A stretch of DNA of 64,000 nucleotides from Krasilnikovia cinnamomea (GCF_004217545.1 NZ_SHKY01000001.1:1798001-1862000); one strand, 5' to 3'; shown: positions 55,561-64,000, counted from the stretch's first letter. Notes: a model not told the origin generated them from the sequence alone. Numbers and translations are program-made.

Positions 55561-57078
55561 ATGTCGCACGGCGCGGAAATCTTCGGCCTCGGCGGGGGCG
55601 CGGCCGCCGAGCCCAACTTCGAAACGGCCCTGCGCGGCTACGAGAAAAAGCAGGTCGAGCGGTACGTCGCTCGGGCCGAGAACGAGATCGCCGCCCTGGC
55701 CGCCGAACGGGAGCAGGCGTACACGCAGATCCAGTCGATGGCGCAGCAGGTCGAACGGCTCCAGCAGGAGCTGGCCCAGGCCCGGCGCCAGCCCGGACTG
55801 GGCGCCGAGGTCTCCTTCCGCCACCTCGGCCCCCGGGTGGAGCAGATCCTCGCGCTCGCCGAGGAACAGGCCGAGGCGATCAAGGCCTCCGCCACGGACG
55901 ACATCGCCAGCCGGCTGGCCGAGGCGGAACGGGTCCGCGCCGAGGCCGAGACCCACGCCCACGACGTCATCCGCGACTTCGAGATCGCGCTCGCCGCCCG
56001 CCGCGCCGACGAGGAGAAGGCCGACGCCGCCCGCCGCAAGGCCGCCGAGCAGGAAGCGCAGGCCACCAAGGAGGCCGCGGAGAAGACGCGTGCCGAGGCC
56101 GAGGCGACACTGGCCAAGGCCAAGGCCGACGCGCAGCGGCTCACCGAGGCGTCCACCAGGGAGGCGCAGCAGACCCGTGCCGAGGCCGACGGGTACGCGA
56201 AGGCCACCCGGGCCAAGGCGGAACACGAGACCAAGGTGTTGCGGGAGGCGGCGCAGCAGGAGATCGCCCGGCAGCGCGCCGACGCCGAACGCCAGCGCGG
56301 CGAGCTCACCGCCGGCACCGAGCAGGAGCTGCAGCAGCGCCGTACGACGGTGACGCAGGAGCTGGAGCAGCTGCGGGCGAGCGTCGAGAAGCAGTGCGCG
56401 GACCTGCGCAGCGAGGCGGACAAGTACGCCGAGGAGGTGTTGCGCCGCTCCGACGAGCAGGCGACCGCCACCCGCAAGGAGGTCGAGTCCCAGCAGGAGC
56501 GGATCGCCGCGGCGGCCGGGCAGTTGGAGACCGCGCAGGCCGCGGTCACCGCCGCCGAGCGGAAGCTGGCCGAGGCGACCGAGCGGGCACAGGCCGCCGA
56601 GCAGGAGACCCAGCAGGTGCAGCAGCGCCTGACCGAGGCGCAGCGGGAGCTCGAGGCCGAGCGGGCCCGGGTGGCCGAGGCGAAGAAGGCGGGCGAGGCC
56701 GCCGAACGGCACGCCGCGGAGGTCCGCCGCCAGGTGCAGCGGGAGGCCAAGCGGGTCGCGGAGCTCGCCGCCGCGGCGGTGCTGGCGGCCGCGGCCGCTC
56801 CCGGCGGCGACGACTTCGACGACGCCGAGGATGACGGGCACGCGGACCAGCCGTCCGACGGCAAGACCCCGGACGGCAAGACCCCGGACGGCAAGACCGC
56901 GGACGCAAAGTCCCCCGATGGCAAGGCGCGCGACGGCAAGGCCGCGGCCGCCGACGGTCAGGCGGGCCAGCGCGCCGCCGACAAGCCGAGCCCGCACGCG
57001 GCCGGCACAGGCAAGGTGACCGCCTCCGCGAAGGTGGCCGTGCCCCCCGCCAGCCGCGTCGGCGTCGACGCGGACTGA
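55561..57078 (+). CDS. DivIVA/Scy-like coiled-coil protein 2
   Basis: 505 residues from the ATG at 55561, preferred over 55552 because GAGGATGG lies 5-12 nt upstream. It shares the layout of the preceding gene: FETALRGYEKKQVERYVARAENE at the start, HLGPRVEQILALAEEQAE near 95, then a coiled coil to about 410. The tail carries an acidic patch (GDDFDDAEDDG) and six DGKxP-type pentapeptide repeats. The two are paralogues with diverged coils. They may co-assemble in a polar or cytoskeletal scaffold; that is inference from Scy/FilP. Confidence 0.8.
   Translation: MSHGAEIFGLGGGAAAEPNFETALRGYEKKQVERYVARAENEIAALAAEREQAYTQIQSMAQQVERLQQELAQARRQPGLGAEVSFRHLGPRVEQILALAEEQAEAIKASATDDIASRLAEAERVRAEAETHAHDVIRDFEIALAARRADEEKADAARRKAAEQEAQATKEAAEKTRAEAEATLAKAKADAQRLTEASTREAQQTRAEADGYAKATRAKAEHETKVLREAAQQEIARQRADAERQRGELTAGTEQELQQRRTTVTQELEQLRASVEKQCADLRSEADKYAEEVLRRSDEQATATRKEVESQQERIAAAAGQLETAQAAVTAAERKLAEATERAQAAEQETQQVQQRLTEAQRELEAERARVAEAKKAGEAAERHAAEVRRQVQREAKRVAELAAAAVLAAAAAPGGDDFDDAEDDGHADQPSDGKTPDGKTPDGKTADAKSPDGKARDGKAAAADGQAGQRAADKPSPHAAGTGKVTASAKVAVPPASRVGVDAD
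56857..56943. repeat. 15-bp repeat inside coiled-coil gene 2
   Basis: About six imperfect copies of GACGGCAAGACCCCG, encoding DGKTP and variants (DGKTA, DAKSP, DGKAR). Five codons per unit, so the frame is preserved. Confidence 0.85.
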
Positions 57079-57260
57079 CCGCCTTGACCCGCGCTCGTCG
57101 GGCGGAACTCCCCGCGCGCGGCCACCCGTCGGTCGATGATCGGCTTGTCGGGTGGCCTTCGCGCGTCCGCACCCGATAACGTCCCCGCCGGGACCTCCGG
57201 TCGCCGCACCGGTCACCGACCGCTGCCCGGACGTCCCGGACTCCGACGTGGAGGTGTGCG

Positions 57261-58469
57261 GTGACGGCCGACGAGCACCCCGGCCCCGGCGACGCGAAGC
57301 CCGAGGGTGCACCGCCCCCGCCCCCGGCTGAGCCCCCCGCCGACGCGACGCCCCCGGCCGCCGCCCCCGCGCCCCCGGCCCCCGGCCTCGTGCTCGAGGG
57401 CGGCGGCGCGAAGGGCTGGGGCCGGTACGGCGCGCCGGGACCCGCGCTGAACTGGCGCAACCCGTTCCTCACGGGCTTCCTCGGCGGTCTCGGTCTGGTG
57501 CTGGCGTACGCCTGCTTCGTGGGTCTGCGCAACGCCAGCTCGATCCTGGTGCTCATCTTCATCGCGCTGTTCCTGGCGATCGGGCTCAACCCGGCCATCA
57601 TGCGGCTGCGTAGCTGGGGGCTGCCCCGCGGGCTGGCGGTCGCGGTGCTGGCGCTCACCGTGGTGCTGCTGCTCTGCGGGGGCGTGCTGGCACTCATCCC
57701 GCCGCTGGTGACCCAGACCGGCGAGCTGGTCCACAACCTGCCCGACTACATCGAGAACCTGCAGCGCAACCGGACCATCAACGACCTGGTCGAGCGCTAC
57801 GACATCGTCAACAAGCTGCGCACCTCGCTGAACGCGGGCACGGTGGGCAGCGCCGTGGGCGGTGTGGTCGGCGGCGCCAAGCTGCTGTTCGGCACGATCT
57901 TCAGCACGCTGACCGTGCTCGTGCTGACCATCTACTTCATGGCCGCGTTCGACCGGATCAAGGAGGCCGCGTTCGGGCTGGTCCCCGCGTCGCGGCGGGA
58001 CCGGGTCCGGCTGCTCACCGACGAGATCCTCACCAAGGTGGGTGCCTACATGGTCGGCGCGCTGGCCATCGCGGTGCTCGCGGGCATGAGCACGTTCGCA
58101 CTCGCGCTGGTGATCGGGCTCGCGTACCCGTTCGCGCTGGCCGTGGCGGTCGCGGTCCTCGACCTGATCCCGCAGATCGGGGCCACCCTCGGCGCCATCA
58201 TCGTCAGCCTGGTCGGCTTCGCCCACTCGCTGACCAGCGGGATCGTCTGCATCGTGTTCTTCGTCGTCTACCAGCAGGTGGAGAACTACCTGATCTACCC
58301 GAACGTGATGCGGCGCTCGGTGGAGGTCAGCGACGTCGCGGCGGTCACCGCGGCCCTGCTCGGGGTGGCGCTGTTCGGGGTCATCGGGGCGCTCATCGCC
58401 ATCCCGCTCGTCGCGGCGGTCCAGCTGATCATCCGCGAGGTCGTGAACCCGAGCATGGAACAGCGCTGA
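57261..58469 (+). CDS. AI-2E family (PerM-type) transporter
   Basis: 402 residues. GTG start with GGAGG upstream. The first 65 residues are Pro/Ala-rich and cytoplasmic. About eight hydrophobic segments follow, with the family blocks LFLAIGLNPAIMRLRSWGLPRG, then DLIPQIGATLGAIIV and VVYQQVENYLIYPNVM each visible. Family members have been linked to autoinducer-2 or cation/proton exchange, but most are uncharacterised. It stands alone, 182 bp after the coiled-coil gene. Confidence 0.87.
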   Translation: MTADEHPGPGDAKPEGAPPPPPAEPPADATPPAAAPAPPAPGLVLEGGGAKGWGRYGAPGPALNWRNPFLTGFLGGLGLVLAYACFVGLRNASSILVLIFIALFLAIGLNPAIMRLRSWGLPRGLAVAVLALTVVLLLCGGVLALIPPLVTQTGELVHNLPDYIENLQRNRTINDLVERYDIVNKLRTSLNAGTVGSAVGGVVGGAKLLFGTIFSTLTVLVLTIYFMAAFDRIKEAAFGLVPASRRDRVRLLTDEILTKVGAYMVGALAIAVLAGMSTFALALVIGLAYPFALAVAVAVLDLIPQIGATLGAIIVSLVGFAHSLTSGIVCIVFFVVYQQVENYLIYPNVMRRSVEVSDVAAVTAALLGVALFGVIGALIAIPLVAAVQLIIREVVNPSMEQR

Positions 58470-58470
58470 G

Positions 58471-59289
58471 TCACTGCGCGCGGCGCTGCTCCGGGCCCGC
58501 GACCGGCACGTCCGCGAACGCGGCGACGGTACGGTCCGCGTACGCGCTCATGTCGCCGTCGGACATCGGGCCGTCCCAGGTGCGCGGCAGCGGCACGGCC
58601 ACGCCGGGCGCGACCCGGCGCACGATCTCATCCAGCACCGTCTCGGCGTCGCCCACCCACAGGTGCTTGGCGCCCGCCACCGGCACCACCTCGGCCTGGG
58701 GCACCGCCGCGAACCGCCGCTGCGCCTCCGCGGGCCGCAGGTAGTCGTCGAACTCGGGGATCAGCGCCGTGACCGGCTTGCCGGACTCCGCCCAGGCGGC
58801 CAGGTGGGCGGGCTCCGCGAACCGCAGCGGCGGCGAGAGCAGGATCGCACCCACGACGGCCGGGTCCAGCCCGTGCATCAGCGTCAGGTCGGTGCCGAAC
58901 GACCAGCCCAGCAGCCAGATGTTCGGCAGGTCGGCGAATTCCGCGTACTCGATGGCGGCGGCCACGTCGAACCGCTCGCCCTCGCCCGCCGAGAACTCCC
59001 CCTCGCTGCGACCCCGCACGCTGCTCGTGCCCCGGGAGTTGAAGCGCAGCACGGCGAGTCCCGCCAGCGCGGGCAGCCGCCAGGCCGCCTTGCGGAAGAC
59101 GTGGCTGTCCATCATCCCGCCGTGCGTGGGCAGCGGGTGCAGGCAGACCAGGGTCGCCACCGGAGCATCCTGCGGTGGCAGCGCCAGCTCGCCGACCAGC
59201 GTCAGGCCGTCGGCGGTGTGCAGCTCGATGTCCGTACGCCGGGCGGGCAGCACGGAGTTCGCGCGGATCTGGTTGCTCACTTGGGTCAT
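58471..59289 (-). CDS. Alpha/beta hydrolase
   Basis: 272 residues from the ATG at 59289. The nucleophile elbow is GWSFGT, the oxyanion region is LHPLPTHGGMMDS, and the catalytic histidine sits in GAKHLWVGD; the acid is probably D in IPEFDDYLRP. The HPLPTHGG and FNSRGTSSVRG blocks fit the small dienelactone-hydrolase/acylpeptidase-like group. The substrate is unknown. It lies 11 bp after the zinc-ribbon gene on the same strand and converges on the transporter gene with 1 bp between the stops. Confidence 0.85.
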   Translation of the reverse strand: MTQVSNQIRANSVLPARRTDIELHTADGLTLVGELALPPQDAPVATLVCLHPLPTHGGMMDSHVFRKAAWRLPALAGLAVLRFNSRGTSSVRGRSEGEFSAGEGERFDVAAAIEYAEFADLPNIWLLGWSFGTDLTLMHGLDPAVVGAILLSPPLRFAEPAHLAAWAESGKPVTALIPEFDDYLRPAEAQRRFAAVPQAEVVPVAGAKHLWVGDAETVLDEIVRRVAPGVAVPLPRTWDGPMSDGDMSAYADRTVAAFADVPVAGPEQRRAQ

Positions 59290-59300
59290 CCTTCGCCTGA

Positions 59301-59636
59301 TCAGCCGTACCGGGGTGCGTTCCGGGAACGTTCGGTGGCCGGGCCGCGCCGGTCGCGGGCCCGCCAGCAGCCGGTGTGCCAGTGCCGCCGGTCCGTCTCG
59401 TCGCCGCGGCCGTCCGACGGCCAGGCCACCACGTGCGCCACCCCGGGCCGGATCTCCTGCACGCAGCCCGGGCAACGGTACGTCTTGGTGGCCGCGCCGC
59501 CGAAGATCGACCGCACCATCCACTCCCCGTCCTGCCACTGCTGCACGCCCTCGACGCCGCGCCGGGTCCGCTCGTCGGTGAGTTCCGGGCGCGGCTCACC
59601 CGCGGGGCGGCGCGGGCGGTTGCGTCGAGGACTCAC
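59301..59636 (-). CDS. Small zinc-ribbon-like protein
   Basis: 111 residues from the GTG at 59636 (MSPRRNRPRR). A basic N-terminus is followed by YRCPGCVQEIRPGVAHVVAWP and RRHWHTGCW. Two cysteines in the first block and His-x2-His plus Cys in the second make a plausible zinc site. Similar proteins are conserved in actinobacteria, sometimes named ATP/GTP-binding without good cause. An in-frame ATG at 59765 lies in a perfect inverted repeat and could give a 154-residue form, but the extra part looks non-conserved. It pairs with the hydrolase gene. Confidence 0.72.
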   Translation of the reverse strand: MSPRRNRPRRPAGEPRPELTDERTRRGVEGVQQWQDGEWMVRSIFGGAATKTYRCPGCVQEIRPGVAHVVAWPSDGRGDETDRRHWHTGCWRARDRRGPATERSRNAPRYG

Positions 59637-59757
59637 AACAGTCCAGCGTACGGGGGCCCGGGACCGTGGCCGTCCGGCGGCCGGCGCCGACGGGTACGGC
59701 CGGCCCGGCCACATCGAGAGAAGCCCATGGATTATTTCCACCACCAGGCGGAGGCGC

Positions 59758-59796
59758 GCCGTCATGAACGCGACCTAAACTCGCGTTCATGACGGC
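59758..59796. promoter_or_regulatory. Perfect 16-bp inverted repeat around the aldehyde dehydrogenase start
   Basis: Arms GCCGTCATGAACGCGA (59758-59773) and TCGCGTTCATGACGGC (59781-59796) with spacer CCTAAAC. The right arm contains the ATG (59789) of the aldehyde dehydrogenase. The spacer carries a TAAACT -10 (59776-59781) 7 nt before that ATG. The left arm contains a mirror-image ATG on the minus strand (59765). Confidence 0.85.
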
Positions 59797-61282
59797 GACC
59801 CGTACCCCCGGAATGCCCTTCGTCGAGGACGGTGTCCTCGTGTCGACCAGCCCCGCCACCGGCGCCGAGGCCGGCCGCCTGCCCGTGGCCGACGCGGCCG
59901 CTGTGGCCGCCGCCGTGCGGCACGCCCGCGACGCCTCTGCCTGGTGGCAGTCCCTCGGCTTCGACGGCCGCAAGGCCCGCCTGCTGCGCTGGCGGGCGCT
60001 GCTCGTCCAGCGCATCGAGGAGCTGGCCGAGCTCACCCACCTGGAGACCGGCAAGCCGGTCGCCGACGCGATCGTGGAGGCCAGCGCCGCGATCGAACAC
60101 ACCGACTGGGCGGCCCGCAACGCCAAGCGCGTGCTCGGGCACCGGCGCACCCGCACCCGCCTGCTGCTGGCCGAGCACGCGGGCCACGTGGAGTACCTGC
60201 CGTACGGGGTGGTCGGGGTGATCGGCCCGTGGAACTATCCGATCCTCACGCCGCTCGGCCCCACCTCGGGCGCGCTGATGGCGGGCAACACGGTGGTGTT
60301 CAAGCCGAGCGAGTACACCCCGGCCGTGGGGCAGTGGCTGGTCGACACGTTCGCCGAGATCGTGCCGGAGCATCCGGTGCTGCAGGCGGTGCACGGCCTC
60401 GGCGACGTCGGCGCCGCGCTGTGCCGTTCCGGAGTGGACAAGGTCGCCTTCACCGGCTCGACCGCCACCGCCAAGAAGGTCATGGGCGCCTGCGCCGAGT
60501 CCCTGACCCCCGTGGTGCTGGAGGCGGGCGGCAAGGACGCCCTCATCGTGGACGCGGACGCCGACGTGAACGCGGCCGCCGAGGCCGCCGTGTGGGGCTC
60601 CATGACGAACTCCGGGCAGACCTGCATCGGCATCGAGCGGGTGTACGCCGTGGAGCCGGTCTACGACCGGTTCGTCGCCGCCGTGGTGGAGAAGGCCGGC
60701 AAGCTCAAGCTCGGCGAGGACCTCGGCCCGATCACCATGCCCGGCCAGCTCGACATCATCCGGCGCCACATCGACGACGCGCTGGCCCACGGCGGCAAGG
60801 CGCTGGTCGGCGGCGCGAACGCGGTGCAGCCGCCCGGCGTCGCGCCGACCGTGCTGGTCGACGTGCCGGAGGACTCCGCGGCCGTGCGCGAGGAGACGTT
60901 CGGCCCCACCCTGACGATCACCAAGGTGGCCGACGCGGACGAGGCCGTCGCCAAGGCCAACGCGGTCCCGTACGGGCTGGGCGGGGCCGTGTTCGGCAAG
61001 GCCAACGCGGTGCGCATCGCCCGGCGGCTGCACGCCGGCATGGTCGCCGTGAACTCGACGCTGTCGTTCGTGGGGATGGGCAGCCTGCCGTTCGGTGGGG
61101 TCGGCGACTCCGGCTTCGGCCGCATCCACGGCGACGACGGGCTGCGCGAGTTCGCCCGGCCCAGGGCGATCAGCGTACGGCGGGGGCCTTCGCCCGTGCC
61201 CGTCATGACCTTCGAGCGCAGCCCCGCGCAGATCTCCCGGCTGGTCAAGGTGCTCCGGCTGCTCTACGGCCGCGACAGCTGA
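59789..61282 (+). CDS. Aldehyde dehydrogenase family protein
   Basis: 497 residues. NAD(P)-dependent aldehyde dehydrogenase fold: GPWNYPILTPL with the catalytic Asn, general base E245 in VVLEAGGK, and nucleophile C279 in NSGQTCIGIERV. EETFGPTLTI is also typical. The LEAGGKD form in place of LELGGK is a small departure. It probably oxidises an aliphatic or semialdehyde substrate. A TAAACT hexamer 7 nt upstream suggests a leaderless transcript. The start codon lies within a perfect inverted repeat. Confidence 0.92.
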   Translation: MTATRTPGMPFVEDGVLVSTSPATGAEAGRLPVADAAAVAAAVRHARDASAWWQSLGFDGRKARLLRWRALLVQRIEELAELTHLETGKPVADAIVEASAAIEHTDWAARNAKRVLGHRRTRTRLLLAEHAGHVEYLPYGVVGVIGPWNYPILTPLGPTSGALMAGNTVVFKPSEYTPAVGQWLVDTFAEIVPEHPVLQAVHGLGDVGAALCRSGVDKVAFTGSTATAKKVMGACAESLTPVVLEAGGKDALIVDADADVNAAAEAAVWGSMTNSGQTCIGIERVYAVEPVYDRFVAAVVEKAGKLKLGEDLGPITMPGQLDIIRRHIDDALAHGGKALVGGANAVQPPGVAPTVLVDVPEDSAAVREETFGPTLTITKVADADEAVAKANAVPYGLGGAVFGKANAVRIARRLHAGMVAVNSTLSFVGMGSLPFGGVGDSGFGRIHGDDGLREFARPRAISVRRGPSPVPVMTFERSPAQISRLVKVLRLLYGRDS

Positions 61283-61291
61283 ACCCGGCTG

Positions 61292-61297
61292 CTACCG
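61292..61297 (+). promoter_or_regulatory. Predicted -10 of a leaderless transcript for the ABC gene
   Basis: TACCGT lies 8 nt before the GTG at 61306, directly after the aldehyde dehydrogenase stop. No SD is visible. Confidence 0.35.
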
Positions 61298-61305
61298 TCA
61301 GCGGG

Positions 61306-61959
61306 GTGGATCATCCCGCGGTGGAGGTCAGCGGCCTGCACGTGAGCTACGGCTCCACCCCCGTACTCGTCGATGTGGCGCTGACCGTGCCGGTCGGCGG
61401 CGCGGTCTGCGTCACCGGCGAGAACGGCGTCGGCAAGTCCACGCTGCTGCGCTGCGTCTCCAGCCTGCAACGCCCCGACGCGGGCACGATCCGCGTGCTG
61501 GGCTCCGCGCCGGGGTCCACACCGGAGTTCTGGCGCGCCGTGGTGACCACGGTGGAACCGCCCACCTGGTATCCGGGCCTGACCGTCCGCGAACACGGCG
61601 AGCTGGTGTGCCGCGCCCACGGCCGGGACCCGGAGGACGCCGGGGTGGCGGAGGCTCTGGAGCGGTTCGGGCTGGCCGGGCACGCCGACGCGATCCCGCC
61701 GTCGATGTCGTCCGGGCAGAAGCAGCGGCTGACCCTGGCGCTGGCCCTGCTGCGGCCCAGTTCGCTGCTGATCCTGGACGAGCCGGAGCAGCGCCTCGAC
61801 CCGGACGCGAAGGTGATGGTGGCCGGGCTGCTGGCCGATTACCTGGCCGACGGCGGCACCCTGCTGATGGCCAGCCACGACGAGACGTTCGCCGCCGCCG
61901 CGGGCGCGGAGCCGACCACGATGGCCGCGCTCGGCGAAACCGGGACGGCCACGCCGTGA
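61306..61959 (+). CDS. ABC transporter ATP-binding protein
   Basis: 217 residues from the GTG at 61306. Walker A is GENGVGKST, the signature region reads PSMSSGQKQRL, Walker B is SLLILDEPEQRLD and the switch histidine lies in MASHDETF. The size and the overlap (GTGA) with the next gene, a multispan DUF6297 protein, make the two an exporter of the ATPase-plus-permease type. The cargo is unknown; similar pairs are often guessed to move antibiotics or peptides without proof. Confidence 0.87.
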   Translation: MDHPAVEVSGLHVSYGSTPVLVDVALTVPVGGAVCVTGENGVGKSTLLRCVSSLQRPDAGTIRVLGSAPGSTPEFWRAVVTTVEPPTWYPGLTVREHGELVCRAHGRDPEDAGVAEALERFGLAGHADAIPPSMSSGQKQRLTLALALLRPSSLLILDEPEQRLDPDAKVMVAGLLADYLADGGTLLMASHDETFAAAAGAEPTTMAALGETGTATP

Positions 61960-63455
61960 CCGTCGAGGTCACCGACGTCGCGGCGCTGCGGCGGTGGGTG
62001 CGGCGGCGCCAGTCCGCGCACCGCGAGCGTGGCGCCACCGCCGGGAACGTCTACTTCGCGGTGCTGTTCATCGCGGTCGTCGGCGGCATGCTGCACCGCC
62101 AGCTCGCGCTGGTGTTTTGGCCGCAGCACCCGAACCTCTCCCTGCTGGCGGGCGCCGGCCTCGTCACGGTCGGAGCGGCCGTACTGTTCCTGGCGATGCG
62201 CCGCCTCGGCCCGCTCGGGCTGACCCGCCCCGCCGCGTCGTGGCTGCTGACCGCGCCGGTCAGCCGCCGACGCCTGCTGGCGCCCTCGCTGCGCCAGGCC
62301 GTCGCGCTGGCCGCCGTCTCGGGCGGACTGTACGGCGTCGCCGTGCTCGGGCACGTGGCGTGGCGGCCCATGCCCGGGGCGGTCGCCGCGCTGCTGGCGA
62401 CCGTGGGCGCGCTGGCCGGGGTGCTGTTGCTGCTCCTCGCGCTGGCCGCGCAGGGCGGCGACTGGGGCGGGTACGCCGACGGGCTCGCCGGGCTGCTGCT
62501 GGCCGCCGGGCTGGCCGGTCTCGTGGCCGATTCCGTACTCGACGCACCCCACGCCGCCGCGGCGGCACCGGCCCCGCTGGTCGCGGCGCTCGTCGCCGGG
62601 CTGGCCGCGCTCGACGCCGTGCTGCTGGCGGTCGCCGTGGGGCGCCTCGCCGCCACCCCGAACGAGCGGATCCTCGCCGCCGCGAAGACCACCGGGACGC
62701 TGCTCGACTCGGCGTTCGGGGTGGAGCCGTCGTTCGTCGCCGACATGGTGGAACGGCGGTACTGGGCGCGGCAGCGGCTGCGGTCGGTGCGGTTGTGGGC
62801 GCGGGTGCCCGTACTCGTGGCCCAGGACCTGCTGCTGGCCCGGCGCCGTCCCGCGCGCCTGGCGTGGCTGGCGGGCGCGACGGCGCTGCCCGCCCTGCTC
62901 GCGGCGGGCCCCCGGTGGCTGCTGGCCGCCGGGGTCCTGGTCGGCGGCATGCTCGCGGGCGGGGTCAGCACCGCCACGCTGCGCACCGACGCCGCCAACC
63001 CGGTGCTGCTGCGGCTGCTCGGCCTGAGCTCCCGGCAGGCCGTCGGCCAGCGGATGATCGTGCCCGGGGTCCTGGCCGGGGCGTGGTCGGCGGCCTCCCT
63101 GGCGCTGCTGGACGGCCTGGGTGAGCTGCCGTCCGGACCCTGGTGGGCGCTGGGTCTCGCGCTCGCTCCCGTCGGCGCGGTGGCGGCGGTGCGGCACGCG
63201 CGGGTGGGCCTGGTCCGCAACGAACTGCTGCCGCTGGACACCCCGATGGGTACGGTCTCCCCCGGCCCGCTGGTGAACTCCGTGGTCGGTCCGGACGCCC
63301 TGCTGCTCGGGCTGCCGACGCTCGTGCAGATCGTGCAGGGCGAGCCGCTGACCTGGTCTACCGTGCTCGTTCAGGCGGTGGTCGCGGTGATCGGGGCGCG
63401 CGCGTACCTGTCCGGCACGACCGCGCCCGACCGGGTCGAGCTCACCGCCCGGTGA
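61956..63455 (+). CDS. DUF6297 membrane protein, permease partner of the ABC ATPase
   Basis: 499 residues from the GTG overlapping the ATPase stop. About ten to twelve hydrophobic segments rich in Leu, Ala and Gly. The cytoplasmic start VAALRRWVRRRQ and the mid-protein loop FVADMVERRYWARQRLRS are features I associate with DUF6297. There are no soluble extracellular domains. With the preceding ATPase it should form an exporter. Confidence 0.82.
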   Translation: MTVEVTDVAALRRWVRRRQSAHRERGATAGNVYFAVLFIAVVGGMLHRQLALVFWPQHPNLSLLAGAGLVTVGAAVLFLAMRRLGPLGLTRPAASWLLTAPVSRRRLLAPSLRQAVALAAVSGGLYGVAVLGHVAWRPMPGAVAALLATVGALAGVLLLLLALAAQGGDWGGYADGLAGLLLAAGLAGLVADSVLDAPHAAAAAPAPLVAALVAGLAALDAVLLAVAVGRLAATPNERILAAAKTTGTLLDSAFGVEPSFVADMVERRYWARQRLRSVRLWARVPVLVAQDLLLARRRPARLAWLAGATALPALLAAGPRWLLAAGVLVGGMLAGGVSTATLRTDAANPVLLRLLGLSSRQAVGQRMIVPGVLAGAWSAASLALLDGLGELPSGPWWALGLALAPVGAVAAVRHARVGLVRNELLPLDTPMGTVSPGPLVNSVVGPDALLLGLPTLVQIVQGEPLTWSTVLVQAVVAVIGARAYLSGTTAPDRVELTAR

Positions 63456-63494
63456 CGGACGCCAGCGGGTGCTCACCCGCCGGCGTCCGACGGG

Positions 63495-64000
63495 TCAACG
63501 CGCGCCGGCCCGGGAGATCTGTTCCAGCGCCTGGATGCCGCTGGCCATCGTCTGCGTCTCACCGGCGGTCTGGGTGACCGTACGGGTCACCTCGGCGACG
63601 GCCGCGGTCTGCTCCTCGATCGCGGCGGCGAGCGTGCTGTGGTGCGCCGACAGGGTGCTCATGCTTCCGGCGATCTCGGTGACCTGGGTGACGGCGGCGT
63701 CGACCTGGGCGCGTACGTCGGTCAGGGTCCGGTTGATGGAGTCCGCGTTCTCGCCGGACTGGCGGGCCAGTTCCTTGACCTCGTTGGCCACGACCGCGAA
63801 CCCCTTGCCGCTCTCCCCGGCGCGGGCCGACTCGATGGTGGCGTTGAGCGCCAGCAGGTTCGTCTGCTCGGCGATGGACTGGATGATGTCGCTGGCCGCC
63901 ATGATCTGCGCGCTCGACGCGGCCAGGGCCTTGATCACCGTGGCGGCGTCGTCGGCCTGCCGCACCACCGTGACCGTGACCTCCTCGGTGGACTGCGCCG
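63495..64000 (-). CDS. Methyl-accepting chemotaxis protein, C-terminal part (5' end outside window)
   Basis: About 168 residues are visible; the frame stays open through the right edge, so the N-terminal input part lies beyond it. The hairpin tip of the signalling domain is intact: [23 protein letters not shown] in pieces, then [16 protein letters not shown]. The later helix has the methylation-type run [21 protein letters not shown]. It ends shortly after the signalling helix, with no CheR-binding pentapeptide. It is the second chemoreceptor locus in the window. Confidence 0.92.
   Translation of the reverse strand, partial: AQSTEEVTVTVVRQADDAATVIKALAASSAQIMAASDIIQSIAEQTNLLALNATIESARAGESGKGFAVVANEVKELARQSGENADSINRTLTDVRAQVDAAVTQVTEIAGSMSTLSAHHSTLAAAIEEQTAAVAEVTRTVTQTAGETQTMASGIQALEQISRAGAR

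Noticed and set aside
59637..59765. N-terminal extension of the zinc-ribbon protein starting at the ATG in the inverted repeat
   Set aside because: The extra 43 residues look non-conserved, and the GTG at 59636 gives the expected MSPRRNRPRR start. It remains only an alternative.

Overview
The window is 64 kb of very GC-rich DNA with many GTG starts, short intergenic gaps and GC-rich hairpin terminators. Its gene content is typical of a filamentous actinobacterium: XRE/DUF5753 plus DUF397, Scy/FilP-like coiled-coil proteins, a large NAD-dependent glutamate dehydrogenase, DUF6297 and DUF6232 membrane proteins. Two chemoreceptor loci and a GGDEF-EAL protein point to a motile lineage, so a Micromonosporaceae member of the Actinoplanes type is the best guess. 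That is inference; there is no rRNA in the window. I see no tRNA, rRNA, CRISPR, insertion sequence, prophage or obvious genomic island. The window is chromosomal.

Layout. 1-16 kb holds an ancient actinobacterial core block read on the minus strand: etfB-etfA, cysteine desulfurase, mnmA, a core-MetE-like protein, ligA, gatC-gatA and gatB. A GGDEF-EAL protein sits between ligA and gatC, and a plus-strand M1 peptidase lipoprotein sits between gatA and gatB. 16-24.5 kb holds small membrane proteins (DUF202 pair, PLDc_N, DUF6232, DoxX), a TPP enzyme, a membrane-anchored Hsp70-like ATPase, an enoyl-CoA hydratase and a two-gene Aer-like chemoreceptor. 24.5-31.2 kb holds ribokinase with a soluble ABC ATPase, a ROK repressor divergent from a GH3 N-acetylhexosaminidase, and a hybrid PAS-GAF sensor kinase with a receiver-only regulator. 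31.3-33 kb is a self-contained operon (membrane protein, DCC-family thiol protein, TetR) behind twin palindromic operators.

33-45.5 kb holds a copper P-type ATPase with a CsoR-like box, the 1,656-residue glutamate dehydrogenase, a PBP2a-like lipoprotein transpeptidase, an arginase-family protein with a repeat tail and a thioredoxin-TPR protein. 45.6-47 kb is an XRE/DUF397 regulatory pair with a divergent tiny Cys-containing ORF. 47-54 kb is a propionate/methylmalonyl cluster (mutase large subunit, MeaB-type GTPase, thiolase, epimerase) interrupted by a Pr6Pr-type membrane protein and an orphan sugar-binding lipoprotein; the mutase and thiolase promoters share a sequence element. 54-64 kb holds two paralogous coiled-coil proteins, an AI-2E family transporter, an alpha/beta hydrolase with a zinc-ribbon protein, an aldehyde dehydrogenase, an ABC/DUF6297 export pair and the C-terminal end of a methyl-accepting protein that runs off the right edge.

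No single large undescribed system stands out. The most unusual items are: a family of GATCTTG-ended hairpins at gene 3' ends with a conserved loop; in-frame repeat expansions confined to the tails of four different proteins, with a 19-bp non-triplet repeat in an intergenic gap; an Hsp70-like ATPase with a repeat stalk and a C-terminal membrane anchor; a perfect 16-bp inverted repeat that contains the aldehyde dehydrogenase start codon; and the twin-operator TetR operon.
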